A stretch of DNA of 64,000 nucleotides from positions 96,273,221 to 96,337,220 of the forward strand of contig OY757021.1 in assembly GCA_963580285.1 (NCBI GenBank), read 5' to 3'. Below, in pieces: positions 45,952-57,488 of the stretch. The first letter of the stretch is position 1. Each line of letters begins with the position of its first letter. The stretch is from Lucinisca nassula. Lineage: Eukaryota; Mollusca; Bivalvia; Lucinida; Lucinidae. Made by a program: the position numbers and the translations under genes. The notes under the pieces were generated by a model. That model had not been told where the DNA came from, ran no database searches, and was given only the letters and a program-made list of their open reading frames with translations.

Positions 45952-46084
45952 TCAAACCTTTTTAAAGCTTTCCAAAATGTCTGCACAAGAATTTCAGAGA
46001 AAATAAGTTCAGTTAATATGGCATTAGGATAACACATCCGTGGGATATAGTAAATTTCTCAAACCTTAAAAAAGGCATCTTTTT

Positions 46085-46310
46085 CTGCTGAAGATTTGTG
46101 ACATTTTTCCTATTTATACTCCAAACATAGGTTTTGGATGCTCGTTAGAACCGCCTCATTGAGGCGGTTCTAACGAGTACCCACAGCCGATGTCTTGGAG
46201 CAGAACTAAGGAAATTAATGTTATTCCCCGTAAACCCCAATTTTCTTTATATAAAATGGGGTTTAGTGGGGTCTTAATTTCACGGACTTGTTCACGTGAT
46301 GGGAAGTGGT
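46085..46310. repeat. Multi-hairpin MITE, best GTTAGAACCGCC copy
   Basis: GCTCGTTAGAACCGCCTCA is followed directly by its inversion TGAGGCGGTTCTAACGAG (46139-46176). A second inversion, GTAAACCCCAATTTT / AAAATGGGGTTTA, is at 46230-46267. Confidence 0.85.
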
Positions 46311-46370
46311 TTTAGGTTCTAGCTTTACGTAATAACGCCAAATTAGGCCATTACCTGCCGTCCGTATTTT

Positions 46371-46613
46371 TTTATTTTATTTATTTTTTTTTTTTTTTGG
46401 GGGGGGGGGGGTTTGGTTTTACGGCCCTTTCAAGATTATTTCACCCGTATCGAGCGATCGTTAATCAGAGATGGGCGAAAACCAGAGTACCCGGAGAAAA
46501 ACCACCTTACCTTCCGTTGCAGAACTTGGCGTCTCACATATGACCCGAGCGAGACTCGAACCACAGCGGTGAGAGACCTAATGATCAAGAGTCAGCACTC
46601 TTAACCGTCGGTA
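46371..46613 (-). repeat. SINE B, near full length
   Basis: Antisense of the element at 34412. The poly-T/poly-G start (46371-46411) is its 3' tail; GAGACTCGAACC contains the B box and CACTCTTAACC the A-box side. Confidence 0.85.
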
Positions 46614-47066
46614 TGATCATTTTCCACATTAATCTGGTACTTTTGAGTAACAAGTTCCGGAGCCGATGCTACACGCTATGTCAATTTCGTTGTTGCATCG
46701 ACTTTGCTGCGTCATCGTCAATGCATCGTTGTTTAGACGTTGTATGTCTGTTGACTTGGACGTTGTTTAGACGTTGTATGTCTGTTGACATGGAGTTATC
46801 TGCACTTTACATTTATATACACTTGATTATTGCTGGCCAAAATATCTCGTATGATAATCATCGGCCTCAGTACCTCGGTCGGATGAACGTCTGACTGGTG
46901 ATCAGAAAGGCGCGTGTTCGGTACCTGCCGGGTTGGCAACATTCTTTCGTGGAGATAGATCATGAAATATTTTCCACGGCCATTCTCTACCACTGGGCAT
47001 CCGCTGATTCAAGAAGGGCAGTTGTCAGTGGCGAAAGAGTGTGCACAGTACTGGTTAACTGCTGAT

Positions 47067-48165
47067 GCCTCGGTCACAAATTCGGCGTACCCCGGCCGAG
47101 CTATACTATACGTTGTGGTCGGCCGAGCAGTCCAAGCCGAGAAATGGGTGTCTGGCTCGGTTTTGGCAAAAAGTATGCCGTGTGGGGCCTAGAGAGACAT
47201 CCGCCGGGAATCGGCGGTGTCAGCCTAAGTTTTGCGGGGAAGCATCGGCGTATACGCCGGGCGGAAATAGGCCGGTGCACTGCAGGTTACCGACCGTATA
47301 CCCGGCGATTGTTACTAGTCCCCGAGCATCGGTCGATGTTCCGCAGATGTCCGCCCAGTTCCCGGCCGCCGGACAAGGGACGGGTTTACCCCAGCCGGGA
47401 ATTGTCCAGTTGTTCAGGGGTATATAAACTGCATCCTCTCCTGCCTATACAACAAATGGGTCAGCTCTGTTGGTGGGTGAACATCCTTTTTCTTGACGTC
47501 GAGGAAAACTTTCGAAGAAAAGCGGAACAAGATGCCTCTTATCCCACCACTGCACCTACCGTCACCCCAGGAAAGGATCCGGAGGTTACAGGAGTGGCTG
47601 CTTAGGGCTCGGCACCGTGCCAATGTGGTCTTTGCAACCTTGTGTGCGGGAGAAGAACTGCTACCGCTGATGGTGGATGAAGCAATGGATCGTGTACCGT
47701 CCTTTGCATGGGCAGTTATCAAACGTTTATGTACAATGCTCCCCACTGGTCTGCTAGAAACTGGCACCCATCGGAGATCGGCCCCTTATATAGTCGAGCG
47801 TCAATCAGCGATCGAACGGCGCCAGTCGAAACCGGGATTCGTCCAGCGGATTCCGCTTGATCATCTGTCGGGCCTCGGCCGATTACTGCCCGATTATCTG
47901 ATTGGTCGGGGTCCGCTTTACGACTACCGGATGCCAGCCGATGCCATCGACATCGACGTCGGTACGAGCTCTGCTCGACTTATATCGATGTCGGTGAGTT
48001 TTCGGGGAGAATTTTAACTACGAGTTAAAATTTAACCGGGCCCCTCCCGACCACCACCGACGCCCCAACATCCGGCGGGACGCCGACCGGACTCCAGCCC
48101 AGTCTCACCCCATCGCAGTCCCCGAGTAGTCGGGCGGGGATCGAATAGTGATTTGTGACCGTGGC
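47067..48165 (+). mobile_element. GC-rich TIR element with promoter and ORF
   Basis: GCCTCGGTCACAAAT at the left and ATTTGTGACCGTGGC at the right are inverted with one mismatch (15 bp). The element is 1,099 bp, CpG- and GC-rich, unlike its surroundings. A TATA box TATATAAA lies at 47421-47428 and an ORF starts 104 bp beyond it. The target duplication is not resolved. Superfamily unknown. Confidence 0.7.
47532..48017 (+). CDS. Hypothetical protein, 161 aa, inside the GC-rich element
   Basis: I do not recognise this protein. The ATG at 47532 sits in AACAAGATGCC, an acceptable start context, 104 bp after a TATA box. It begins MPLIPPLHLPSPQERIRRLQ and continues into a basic, Leu-rich, probably helical region (EWLLRARHRANVVFATL). 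It becomes low in recognisable structure after residue 80. The stop at 48015-48017 lies in a small perfect hairpin (AATTTTAACT/AGTTAAAATT, 48009-48032). GC-rich sequence gives long open frames by chance, and other long frames overlap here. It could be a truncated transposon protein or spurious. Confidence 0.4.
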   Translation: MPLIPPLHLPSPQERIRRLQEWLLRARHRANVVFATLCAGEELLPLMVDEAMDRVPSFAWAVIKRLCTMLPTGLLETGTHRRSAPYIVERQSAIERRQSKPGFVQRIPLDHLSGLGRLLPDYLIGRGPLYDYRMPADAIDIDVGTSSARLISMSVSFRGEF

Positions 48166-48267
48166 TTTACGTATAAGCCTGCCCAGGAAAAGTGTGGACA
48201 GGTAAACTGACCGGCTCAAAAATGACATAAAATAGTGTTGACTGGGCCGTTAGTCCAATACAAAACT

Positions 48268-48550
48268 AAACTGAGGTAGGGGTCTTTAACTTTAATGGAA
48301 GACACCCAGTCAGCGTAGAATGTCGGTCAAGCGTCGGCCCGACGATATATACATAGAATATTTATTTTCTGTCTTATACCGTTAACAAATAACATTAGCC
48401 CTGTATGGCTTTTACTTCTACAAAAACAGTGTAGAAGAAAAACAATCTTTTTGGTGCTGTTTGGGCAGGATCAAGATTTTCACCTTACATCCTCATTCGA
48501 AGGATGGAGCAGGTCAAGGCATTCATCTCTGCAACTAAGTTTGACAACGC
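48268..48550. other. No recognised feature
   Basis: Short unique-looking stretch between the SINE and the microsatellites. Confidence 0.4.
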
Positions 48551-48552
48551 TG

Positions 48553-48555
<3 letters not shown>

Positions 48556-48629
<74 letters not shown>

Positions 48630-48650
48630 AATGAGCAGCATGTAGGTAAT

Positions 48651-48725
<75 letters not shown>

Positions 48726-48928
48726 CATNNNNNNNNNNNNNNNNNNNNNNNNNNNNNNNNNNNNNNNNNNNNNNNNNNNNNNNNNNNNNNNNNNNNNNNN
48801 NNNNNNNNNNNNNNNNNNNNNNNNNNNNNNNNNNNNNNNNNNNNNNNNNNNNNNNNNNNNNNNNNNNNNNNNNNNNNNNNNNNNNNNNNNNNNNNNNNNN
48901 NNNNNNNNNNNNNNNNNNNNNNNNNNNN

Positions 48929-49004
<76 letters not shown>
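48556..49004. repeat. GA/GT microsatellites around an assembly gap
   Basis: GA run 48556-48626, GT run 48652-48721, 200 N at 48729-48928, GA run 48934-49004. Exactly 200 N suggests a gap of nominal size. The true sequence may be longer repeat. Confidence 0.97.
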
Positions 49005-49010
<6 letters not shown>

Positions 49011-49589
49011 GGAATTTCACTCCATTTTACACATTGGAATTCGCATAAAAAGTTTAAAAGAATTTCACTATACTACGATCTACGATTTCAGTCACAACAA
49101 TTGTGTGTAACGAGGTTGAGATGACCCCTGCATACCTTTCTAGGTATTTACCGCATGACGTCATTATTCACGCGCGTTGTAGTTTTGTCGCGAAATTAAA
49201 AATAGACTAACTGTGTTCGTAGCATAGTTAGGAAAACCGTCTCATAAAACTTAACCTGTGATCATAATTGTTCGCAATATTACATAAAACTCATTCATTT
49301 GTATTATTTAAACAAAAAATACCCGATATATGTAAAAAAAAAATTAAGCACTTTTTTTCCGACAGCTCAATAATGCACCTTTAAGCTTCTGGGTAATGTG
49401 GGTAACAGCCATTCCATGAAGAATAACTGTTGCACTTAGATGATCACATGGGCAACATTCTTTCAAAGTTTGAATAAAACTAGCATAAGGGTTTCTCTTT
49501 TTAGCTATGCCAGGCTGTCAGCCATGTTGTTCATTAGAATGGAACCATTTTAACTATTTTGGTAGAGGATCACCTAAGCAACATGCCTA

Positions 49590-49945
49590 TAAATATGTTC
49601 TAGAAAGGGTTATCCCTTGGAAGCAAGGAAGCACAGAACTGGAAAATATGGAGTGTACGTGTTTTCTGGGCCAGGCTAGCTAATTTCGGCCAATTAGACC
49701 TCATTAGTGACCTTCAAATATTTTCAAAATTCAGCAGTGGAATCAATGATCCCAAAGGACAAGAAAATATAAACTACACTATGATGTAGGGCAGGGAGAC
49801 ATTTTACGGCCGCCACACATTCCCAGACACCAGCTGTTGTGACGTTAAATATGTTCTAGAAAGCAAGGAATACACCACAGAACTGGAAAATATGGAGTGT
49901 ACGTGTTTTCTGGGCCAGACTAGCTAGTTTCTGCCAATTAGAGTT
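49590..49945 (-). mobile_element. Retrozyme-like repeat, about 244-bp unit (1.4 copies)
   Basis: AAATATGTTCTAGAAAGGG to CTAGCTAATTTCGGCC is repeated in part. Predicted ribozyme sites at 49674 and 49918 are 244 apart. Confidence 0.78.
49668..49712 (-). ncRNA. Hammerhead ribozyme, core damaged
   Basis: The core reads CTAATGA instead of CTGATGA (essential G5 lost), and the cleavage dinucleotide is CC. Predicted inactive. Confidence 0.75.
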
Positions 49946-50930
49946 TGAATGAAATTGGTCCATGAGTATTGTAGGGGTTGTCGCTTAAAGGTTTGTGTAT
50001 TTTTAGATCATTTTGATCATCAGAGCCAAACCCATTTAGCTATTTTGGTAGATGGTAATCTAAGCAACATTCTCATGAGATTTGATTGAAATTCGCCAAG
50101 GGATATAAGAGGAGTTTTTATTTAAAGATTTTTTTCTTATATTTTTAGCCCTGACAGTCATCTTGTTCATTGCAGCAGAACCGTGTTAGCTAATTTTGGT
50201 AGGGAGCCACCTTGGCAACATTCCTGTGTTGACCCATGTGTTTAAGAGGAATTCGCATTTAAAGCAAACGTTGGCATTTTCTCTATTTTGAGCTCTATTG
50301 GCCATTTTGCTCAACTAGCTATTTTGGTAGAGGGCCGCCTAAGCAATATTCCTGTGAAGTTTAAATCAGATTGGCCTAAGGGTTTAGGAAGAGGTCGGAT
50401 TCAAAGCAAATTGTTGATGTTTTTCTATTTTTAGCTCTGGTGCCCATTTTGCTTTTGGAGCGGAACTGTTTTAGCTGCTTTTTTGGAGAATCACCTTTAA
50501 ACATTCCTATGATGTTTGAATGAAATTGACCCAAGGGTATAGGAGGAGTTGGCGTTTGAATTTTCTTTAGATATAGCTTTGGCGGCCATTTTGTTTCTCA
50601 AAGCTGAACAGTTTAGCTATTTTGGTAGGAAGCTACCTGAGCAACATTCCTGTGAAGTACGAGCAAAATTTGCCTGAGGGTTTAGAGGAAGTTCACATTT
50701 GAAGCAAATTTAGGACGTATTTCTGTTTTTAGCCATCTTGGCCATCTTGTTCATCAGAACGGAATGAGTTTCGCAATCACCAACCTGTAAGCAACATTCC
50801 TGTTAAGTTTGAATCAAATTGGCCCAAGGGTTGAGGAGGAGTTCGCGGCAAATTAATGACGTTTTTCTGTTTTTAGTTCTGGTGGCCATTTTGCTGATTG
50901 TAGTGGAACCGTTTTAGCAAATTTGGTAGA

Positions 50931-51226
50931 TTTGTTTGTTTTGATTTGAGGTTTAACGTCCCGTCAACACTGTATAGGTCATTTTGGAGACTTCCAATTT
51001 TGTGGGACTTTTACCCGACATTGAGATGAATAGACATCTGAAGCCCTGTCGCTCATTGAAACCAACAGGATTTATAAGCATGGACAGTCCAACTCGCACC
51101 GCTTTACCTGGGCAGGCTTGGTTCTTGTGTAAGCGGTTTACCAGTCCTCATGTGTGCTCGGTTTCAGCTCTGCGTGGAAGCATCATGCAGCCCATCTATT
51201 TCTTCAAGCTCCGATGGGCGGGGTGG
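50931..51226 (-). repeat. SINE A, near full length
   Basis: GTTTGTTTTGATTTGAGG tail to CTCCGATGGGCGGGG. The phrase GACGTTGC before CTTCCAATTTTG is missing. Confidence 0.88.
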
Positions 51227-51800
51227 CTACCATCATAGTGAAAGATCATAGATTGCAAGTGGTAGACAAGTTCCCCTGCCTTGGAAGCACATTGTCAAGA
51301 GTTTTGCACATTGACAGGGGAAGTAAATGCAAGGACTGTCAAAGCTAATGCAGTATTTTGCTGACTGCATGGAAGTGTTTGGGCTCGAAGTGGAATCAGG
51401 CTGGACGCAATGCTGAAAGTCTACAGAGCTGCTGTGCTGCGAACCCTATTATATGCATGAGACTCTTAGACAGTTTACCAACGACATGTCAAAAAGGCTG
51501 AACCACTTCCATACAAACTGAGTTAGAAAAGTGGCAAGGCAGGATTCCCGACATAGAAGTTCGGAAAAGGACAAGGATGCAGAGTGTACATACTCTTCAG
51601 AAACTGGCACAGTTAAGATGAGCTGGCCGCGTTACTAGAATGTCTGATGAAGGTTTGTCAAAGAATATCCGCTATGGAGAACAACAATTCGGAAACGCTC
51701 CCATGGGGTCAGAAGAAGCGATGCAAGAACAGTTTCAAAGCCCTCCCTCAAAGACTTAAAAATACCAACAGTGTCATAGGAACAGCTTGCACAGAATAGA
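51227..51800 (+). pseudogene. Degenerate LINE C-terminal region
   Basis: Broken frames read DHRLQVVDKFPCLGSTLSR, LQSCCAANPI, KLAQLR-AGRVTRMSDE and WGQKKRCKNSFKALPQRL-like blocks. This is the RT C-terminal end of the same general LINE type as 32464-33740. Confidence 0.7.
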
Positions 51801-51900
51801 ACAGAATAGAATACTTTTATTAACCCAATCATGGGCCATCTCTGGCATATATAACAATGCACATAATGAACATAATAAAAAACATTGATCATAATATGAG
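51796..51900. repeat. AATAGAATA-type repeat tail
   Basis: AGAATAGAACAGAATAGAAT then ACTTTTATT resembles 22640-22680. Confidence 0.5.
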
Positions 51901-52129
51901 TCGCGTCACTCGAAGAAGAGTCGTTATGGCTTATGCTAACGCAAAAGACTCAGCTAAGCCTGTACATATGAACATTCTCACCAGAACCCTTTGCTGCTTA
52001 CCCTGATAAGCCGTAGGTCAAGGGGTACATTCAGACCAAGTAAAGTGGTAAAGTGGCGGGGCCTCATTGCAGAAACGTACTCAGTGCAAAGTCAGAGCTA
52101 TGTCATCACCAACAGAGCTGTCTCCTGAA

Positions 52130-52450
52130 ACCACGCTTTCTTTATCTAGAGCTAAGATTGTACCAAATGGAATCTTCCTCCTTATATATAGGTGAAGTCC
52201 ATTTTGAAATTTAGGGGTGACAGGTCGTGTTTTCTTCAAAATCTATTTAGAAAATGGCTGAACTTTTTGCAAACAGTGTAGGCCCTGATCAGATGGGGTG
52301 TTCTGTGGCGTCAGATCTGGGCCTGCACTGTTTGCCAAGGTACCCCCATTTTTTCAGCAAAATATTAGTGTATTTTCCATATTAAATGATCATATTAAAT
52401 GTGTTTGTTAACTAACGATGTCGTTGGTGTTGAACAACTGGCCCCTGATC
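52130..52450 (+). repeat. MITE-like repeat, GATCTGGGCCTGCACTG family
   Basis: TGTACCAAATGGAATCTTCC to AAATGGCTGAACTTTTTGCA, a CTGATCAG...CAGATCTGGG inversion, and TGTTTGCCAAGGTACC. Copies are at 59305-59500 and 62585-62815. Confidence 0.78.
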
Positions 52451-52516
52451 AGAAGCTACACTGTCGTACAGTATATGGATTTCTAGAAATACATTATTTC
52501 AAGTAATTTTATTGGA

Positions 52517-52682
52517 CGGCGTCCATGCTAATAAACCCTATTGGTTTCATTGGGCGACAGGGCTTGAGATGTCATTTCATCTCAATGTCGGGTAAAAGTC
52601 CCACAAAATTGGAAGCAACGTCTCTAAAATGACCTTTACAGTGTTGACGGGGACGTTAAACCTCAAATCAAACAAACAAACA
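52517..52682 (+). repeat. SINE A 3' half
   Basis: GGCGTCCATGCTAATAAACC to CAAACAAACA. 5' truncated. Confidence 0.88.
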
Positions 52683-52877
52683 CACTTTGGATCCGCAACA
52701 CACGCTCTTGATTATCGCTTATGCTGCAGATCACAAAATCTTCAGATCACAACAGATCTTCTGATCAGGATCAACACTGTCATGCAGTTTGTAAATTTAA
52801 CAATGTAATTTGATTGTTTGATAGTCAGAAAAGGGTTTGGCTAAATTATTCAGCAGGCCTGACAAAGGTTAACATAT

Positions 52878-53043
52878 CCAGCAGGCACACGTCGTTAGGA
52901 CAACGTCAAATCAACGTCGGCGCAACGTTATGATGTAGATGACGTACATGACGTTGCACCGACGTAGATGTGGCGCTGCATAAACATCATGACGTTGTGT
53001 CGACGTTGATGTGACGTCACAATTACGCCATGTGTCTGCTGGG
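52878..53043. repeat. AACGTC palindromic MITE, best copy
   Basis: CCAGCAGGCACACG is inverted at the right end (ATGTGTCTGCTGG), with ACGTC/GACGT boxes between them. Confidence 0.82.
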
Positions 53044-53372
53044 ATGTTTTTTATACTGTCTTTTAGGACAGCGCTCACATCACACAGACAAGTTCGTGAC
53101 CTGAACATTGTAAACCCCACTTTATATATTTACAAGGGTTTACATGTTTCCCTTATTTTGCTCAAAACTGATCGTTGGTTCGTTTTAGAACTGCCTTAAG
53201 GTGGTGATTCTAATGAGCACCCACAATCCAGCAGATCACAAACTTTCTTCAGAAAAAAAGTCATTTGTAGACACACGAAAGAAAGCATTATCTCACACGG
53301 GTGTGTTATCCTAATGAGGATCCAGGCCGTTCACTGTAAAAAATTAGTGGTAATTATACCTAAAGGCAGAGA

Positions 53373-53670
53373 CCGGCCCCGATAGCTCAGTTGGTAGAGT
53401 GTCCGCTCCGGGGAACGGGAGGTCTCGGGTTCGATCCCGGGCCGCGACATACCAAAGTCGTTAAAAATGGTACTAGCTGCTCCTCGCTTGGCACTCAGAT
53501 TTACGGGGTAGAGCTAGGACTGGTCGATCCAGTGTCAGGATAATGTGACTGGGTGTGGTATCATGTAATGTGTCTGGGACATGATACTTCAGTGAGGCAG
53601 CACTATAAACGTGAGCATTGACACCGTCGTGATATGACTGAAAAATTGTTGAAAGCGACGTTAAACCCGA

Positions 53671-53700
<30 letters not shown>
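53373..53700 (+). repeat. SINE D, full length with tRNA-like head
   Basis: Bases 53378-53452 resemble a tRNA: AGCTCAGTTGGTAGAG (A box) and GGGTTCGATCCC (B box). The acceptor ends no longer pair, so it is not a working tRNA gene. It ends CGACGTTAAACCCGAATT and a CA run. The 14-bp duplication ACCTAAAGGCAGAG is at 53359-53372 and 53701-53714. Confidence 0.93.
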
Positions 53701-53705
<5 letters not shown>

Positions 53706-54507
53706 AAGGCAGAGTAAAGTTTTGCACTAAAACTCGTGTGAATTCGAACCATACACCATTTTGGGTGTAAAACATAACTTTGAGTAACATTACACTGATA
53801 ACTTGTATAGTTGACTCAAAATTTGGTGTAGCGCTGCAAATTTGGGGTTTGGTGTAACGATTATGTAAAACGAATGTTACGTTTCGTATCAATTGGTGTT
53901 TGAAACAATTACACACTATTTATGGTGTAAAGTTTGCTACTAAAAAGGGTAAATTTAGTCATACTACAGGGTAACATTTTTTCAAGAGCGGTGTAACTGT
54001 GAACCTTACACTTTTTTAGTGTAACTAAGTATCGGTGTAATATTTCTTCAAATGATGGATAATATTTTGTTATGTTCAGTGTAAAAAAAGTAACTACACT
54101 CTGAAAGCGTTATATTTCCAGCTTATCGGTGCTTTCCTGCACCAATACTGGTATTTTGTTTCATTGTAACGTAAGTTAACGTTTCTTGTAGTCGTATAAG
54201 ATGCGTTATATGTACGACATATGTTATTTTGTTCCTCTTTCGTGTCATATAGTTCAAAACGGCATAAATGTCATACAAATTATATAATTATTAATAGTGA
54301 ATATAGGGTTGTTTCATGCGTAAAGAAAATCCTGCTATATAAAATTAAAATAAGGTAAACTCCAGTTCAGTATAAACACAATTTCTGTTTAAAAAATAAT
54401 TTATAGAAAGTCTAATGGAAAAAGCAGATCTTCACACCAGCATTTTACGGAAGCTCTAAGATTACCATTGAAAAATGGTAACTGATGCACTAAAGGAGTG
54501 TATCAAA

Positions 54508-57488
54508 TATTTCCAGACACTTCGGCCCCACTACCACCTCGGCCCCTAGACAGGTCGGCCCTAGACACCTCGGCCCTAGTCACCTCGGCCCTAGACACCT
54601 CGGCCCCATTGTCACCTCGGCCCCTAGACATCTCGGCCCCAAAGACACCTCGGCCCCACTTTTGATATCTGTTAGGGTATGGGCATTTATATCAAATCTA
54701 ACAAACAAAACATCATGTTAACAAGCCCGTGTAATAAAGACCCCGCTATACCCCAGTTTATATGGAGAAAACTGGGGCTAATAGGGGCATACATTATTTA
54801 CATCACGAAGACACGCCTTTATAATTTTGACCCCCTTGAACCCGACTTTTATACAGTAAAATTGGGGTTTACAGGGCTAAACCTTATTTTTCTTATTTGA
54901 GCAGAAGTAATAGAAATATCACAATTTTTCCTCTCATAATGTTCGTTTTTTCGGCGGTAAAGTTTACAATGCATTTGTATAGGCATGTTTTCGTAATTCT
55001 TATTTCTGCTCCAAGATACAAGTTGTGCTGTTTACAATGCATTTGTATAAGCATGTTTTCGTAATTCTTATTTCTGCTCCAAGATACTGGTTAGAACCGT
55101 CTCAATGTGCAGGACTGATCAGAATGCGTCTGTCACAACCTTTAATCACAACTAGTTTAATATTAACCTATGTTTATGCAAACTAGTCGTTTCTTAGATC
55201 CCTTTCATATACGTTAACAGGTCTGTGCGATAAACCATCCCCTTGAGGACGATTGAACCAGTATCAAAGATCTATGTTTTCGAGCAGACGTAATAAATAT
55301 TATTTTTAACAACTTTTCGTTATATAAGTTTGGTTTTACGGAATCTTCTATTTAGTTGTTAGGAAATAAGATCAAATTATTTTATTGCTATTTTTATTTC
55401 ATATAAAAAGTAACAAATAACAAATGAGACGTTTATAATAAATATAACAACGCATACACGACATTTTCAGGTTAACTTGGACTACACTCTTAAGGGCAGC
55501 TAATCCCCCGCCGCCTTCAACCGTGACGTTGACCTTGAGTCAGCATCACGAAAAAGTGGGGTATAGCGGGTTGTTCTAATTGTGAATATTTGATACTGAT
55601 AGTCAATGAGCCTTTTCTACAAGAATATATAGGGTCATGAAGACTTTGCACTCAGTGCACATCCTGATCCATCTGATCTGGATTTACACTGTCATTCCGA
55701 TTGCGAATTTTAAACGAATACGATGCATGTATCAAGTAATTTGAGGGTCTGATAGTCAGAAATGTGACTAAGAAATAAATAAATAAATAAGTATATTATA
55801 CAGTATACTTAGTATAGGAATTTCTAAATGTGTGAAAATTGATTACAATGGAAACATACCGAGCAATTCCTACAAAAATACGAGCAGTGAAGACTTTGCA
55901 CACAGTGCACATCCAGATCTACACTGTTTTCCGCTAATATATACATATAGTACACATGTATCAAGTAATTTGAGTGGCTGATAGTCAGAAATGTGACTAA
56001 TAAATAAACAAATAAATAAAGTATACAATATACTCGTTACTGTCCGTCTTTAAGATAAAGAACGACTTTCAAATGTGTGAAAATTGATAACAATGATCTG
56101 TTTATCACCAAGTATCTCTTTTTTGGGGAAAAGGGATTAGTAACGCCTGGTTGTTTATTGAGCTTCACACTTTACTAATTTAAGTCAATAATTAATTGTT
56201 CTTGTAAAACATTTTGCTAAATAGTGTACTAACTTGAAATTCATTAATCCTTACCCCACTAAACACGATAATCCTTATCTTTGAAAACAGTGTAGATCCT
56301 GATCAGATTGCTTCTGCCCTCTGAACCGGATCTGCACCGTTTTTATGCAGTTTTTGAATTGCATGCATATAGTATATTAATTGGTTTGCTTACAAGGATA
56401 GTTCTAGTTCAGCGAACCTGAACAATGATAATTACCTAATAAATAAATAAATAAATTAATAAATAAATAAATTGTTTGTTTGTTTGTATTGTAGTTTAAC
56501 GGCCCAGTCAACACTATTTTAGTTCATTTTCGAGCCGGTCAGTTTACCTATCCACACTTATCCTGGGCAGGCTTATACGTAAGTGGTTAATTATTACAGT
56601 GCACATTCTTTTCACCAGAAAGTGACAACTGCCCTTCTTGAATCAGCAGAAGGGAGAGAATGGCAGTACAAAAGATTTCATAATCAATCTCCACGAAAGA
56701 AAGTTGCCAACCCCGGTAGGTATCGAACCCGAGTCCTCCCGATCACCAGTCAAACGCGCATCCGACTTAGCTACCGAGGCAAAAAAAAAAAAAAAATATT
56801 AATAAAAATAATAATAAATGAATATATAAATATGTTAACAAATATAAGATTATCCCCCATAATCACCATGATTGACGAAACCGAGAAGTTTTTACTACCC
56901 AATCCACCGATCCATCCAGATTTCCATCCAATTAGTAAGGATAATTAGGTATCATGTTCTTATTGGAATTAATTTAAAAAAGTATTTTAGCGTTGTGGAA
57001 TTATTTCGGATAGTAAAAAAGCCTATAGATGAGCAGAAAAGTAGAAAAAAGAGCCTGCTCTAAAGCATCCCGCAATGCAATTAGAATTATACGTTGAAAT
57101 AAAAGAGGAGACTTTTCAAATGCGGTTTCCATTCTTCTTAAATGGACAAGTAGATACGTTATACTATATTATAAATATATATATTATATGTTCAAATATT
57201 CGTGGATCCCTATCAAAAATAATCAAATCAGCAAATAAAAATAAAAAAAAGATCCTCGTCGGGCATCCAACCCAATCTCCTATTAAAGTGGAAGCCCCGT
57301 GAAAAGCAAAGTGGGACCGAAGTGTCTAGGTATATGGGGCCGACGTGTCTAGGGGCCGAGGTGTCCAGGGGCCGACCCGTCTAGGGTTTCAATTTTATGT
57401 GGGGCCGAGGTGGTTTTGGGGCCGAGGTGTCTAGGGGCCGAAGTGTCTAGGGGCCGAGGTGGTTTTGGGGCCGAAGTGTCCTGTTACC
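54508..57488. mobile_element. Nested 3.0-kb transposon with CGGCCCC arrays at both ends
   Basis: The left end holds about nine units like GACACCTCGGCCCCTA (54515-54655). The right end holds the inverted units GGGGCCGAGGTGTCTA (57312-57482). An 8-bp duplication GTATCAAA is at 54500-54507 and 57489-57496, which fits hAT-type insertion. No transposase is seen. The interior has multi-hairpin MITE pieces (54720-55280) and a SINE C. Confidence 0.75.
56470..56781 (-). repeat. SINE C, full length
   Basis: GTTTGTTTGTTTGTATTGTA tail, GGCCCAGTCAACACTATTTT, then the antisense tRNA-like head (GGTATCGAACCCG, CGCGCATCCGACTTAGCTAC). Confidence 0.9.

Larger units (their letters stand above)
45228..45990 (-). 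mobile_element. Retrozyme-like repeat with two insertions
   Basis: Same family as 9852-10233. It is split by a foreign 250-bp piece (45289-45537) and by a SINE (45755-45843). Removing the SINE, the two hammerhead sites are about 246 bases apart. Confidence 0.75.
46862..48267 (+). repeat. SINE C interrupted by a 1.1-kb GC-rich element
   Basis: The tRNA-like head to CTGGTTAACTG lies at 46862-47066. The SINE resumes at 48166 with TTTACGTATAAGCCTGCCC and ends GGGCCGTTAGTCC. Confidence 0.85.
49400..50930 (+). repeat. Degenerate tandem repeat, about 165-bp unit
   Basis: GGCCATTTTG, GAACCGTTTTAGCTATTTTG, GTAGAGGATCACCTAAGCAA and CATTCCTGTGAAGTTTGAAT recur about eight times. A retrozyme-like repeat interrupts it at 49590-49945. 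Confidence 0.8.

Noticed and set aside
47067..48165. Solo LTR of a retrotransposon
   Set aside because: The TATA box would fit, but the ends are 15-bp inverted repeats and lack TG...CA, so a TIR element is more likely.
48504..49009. Long open frames of RE, CV or SL dipeptides
   Set aside because: They are GA/GT microsatellites read through an assembly gap.
53378..53452. tRNA gene
   Set aside because: The A and B boxes are good but the acceptor stem does not close, and it is joined to SINE D with a 14-bp target duplication. It is a SINE head.
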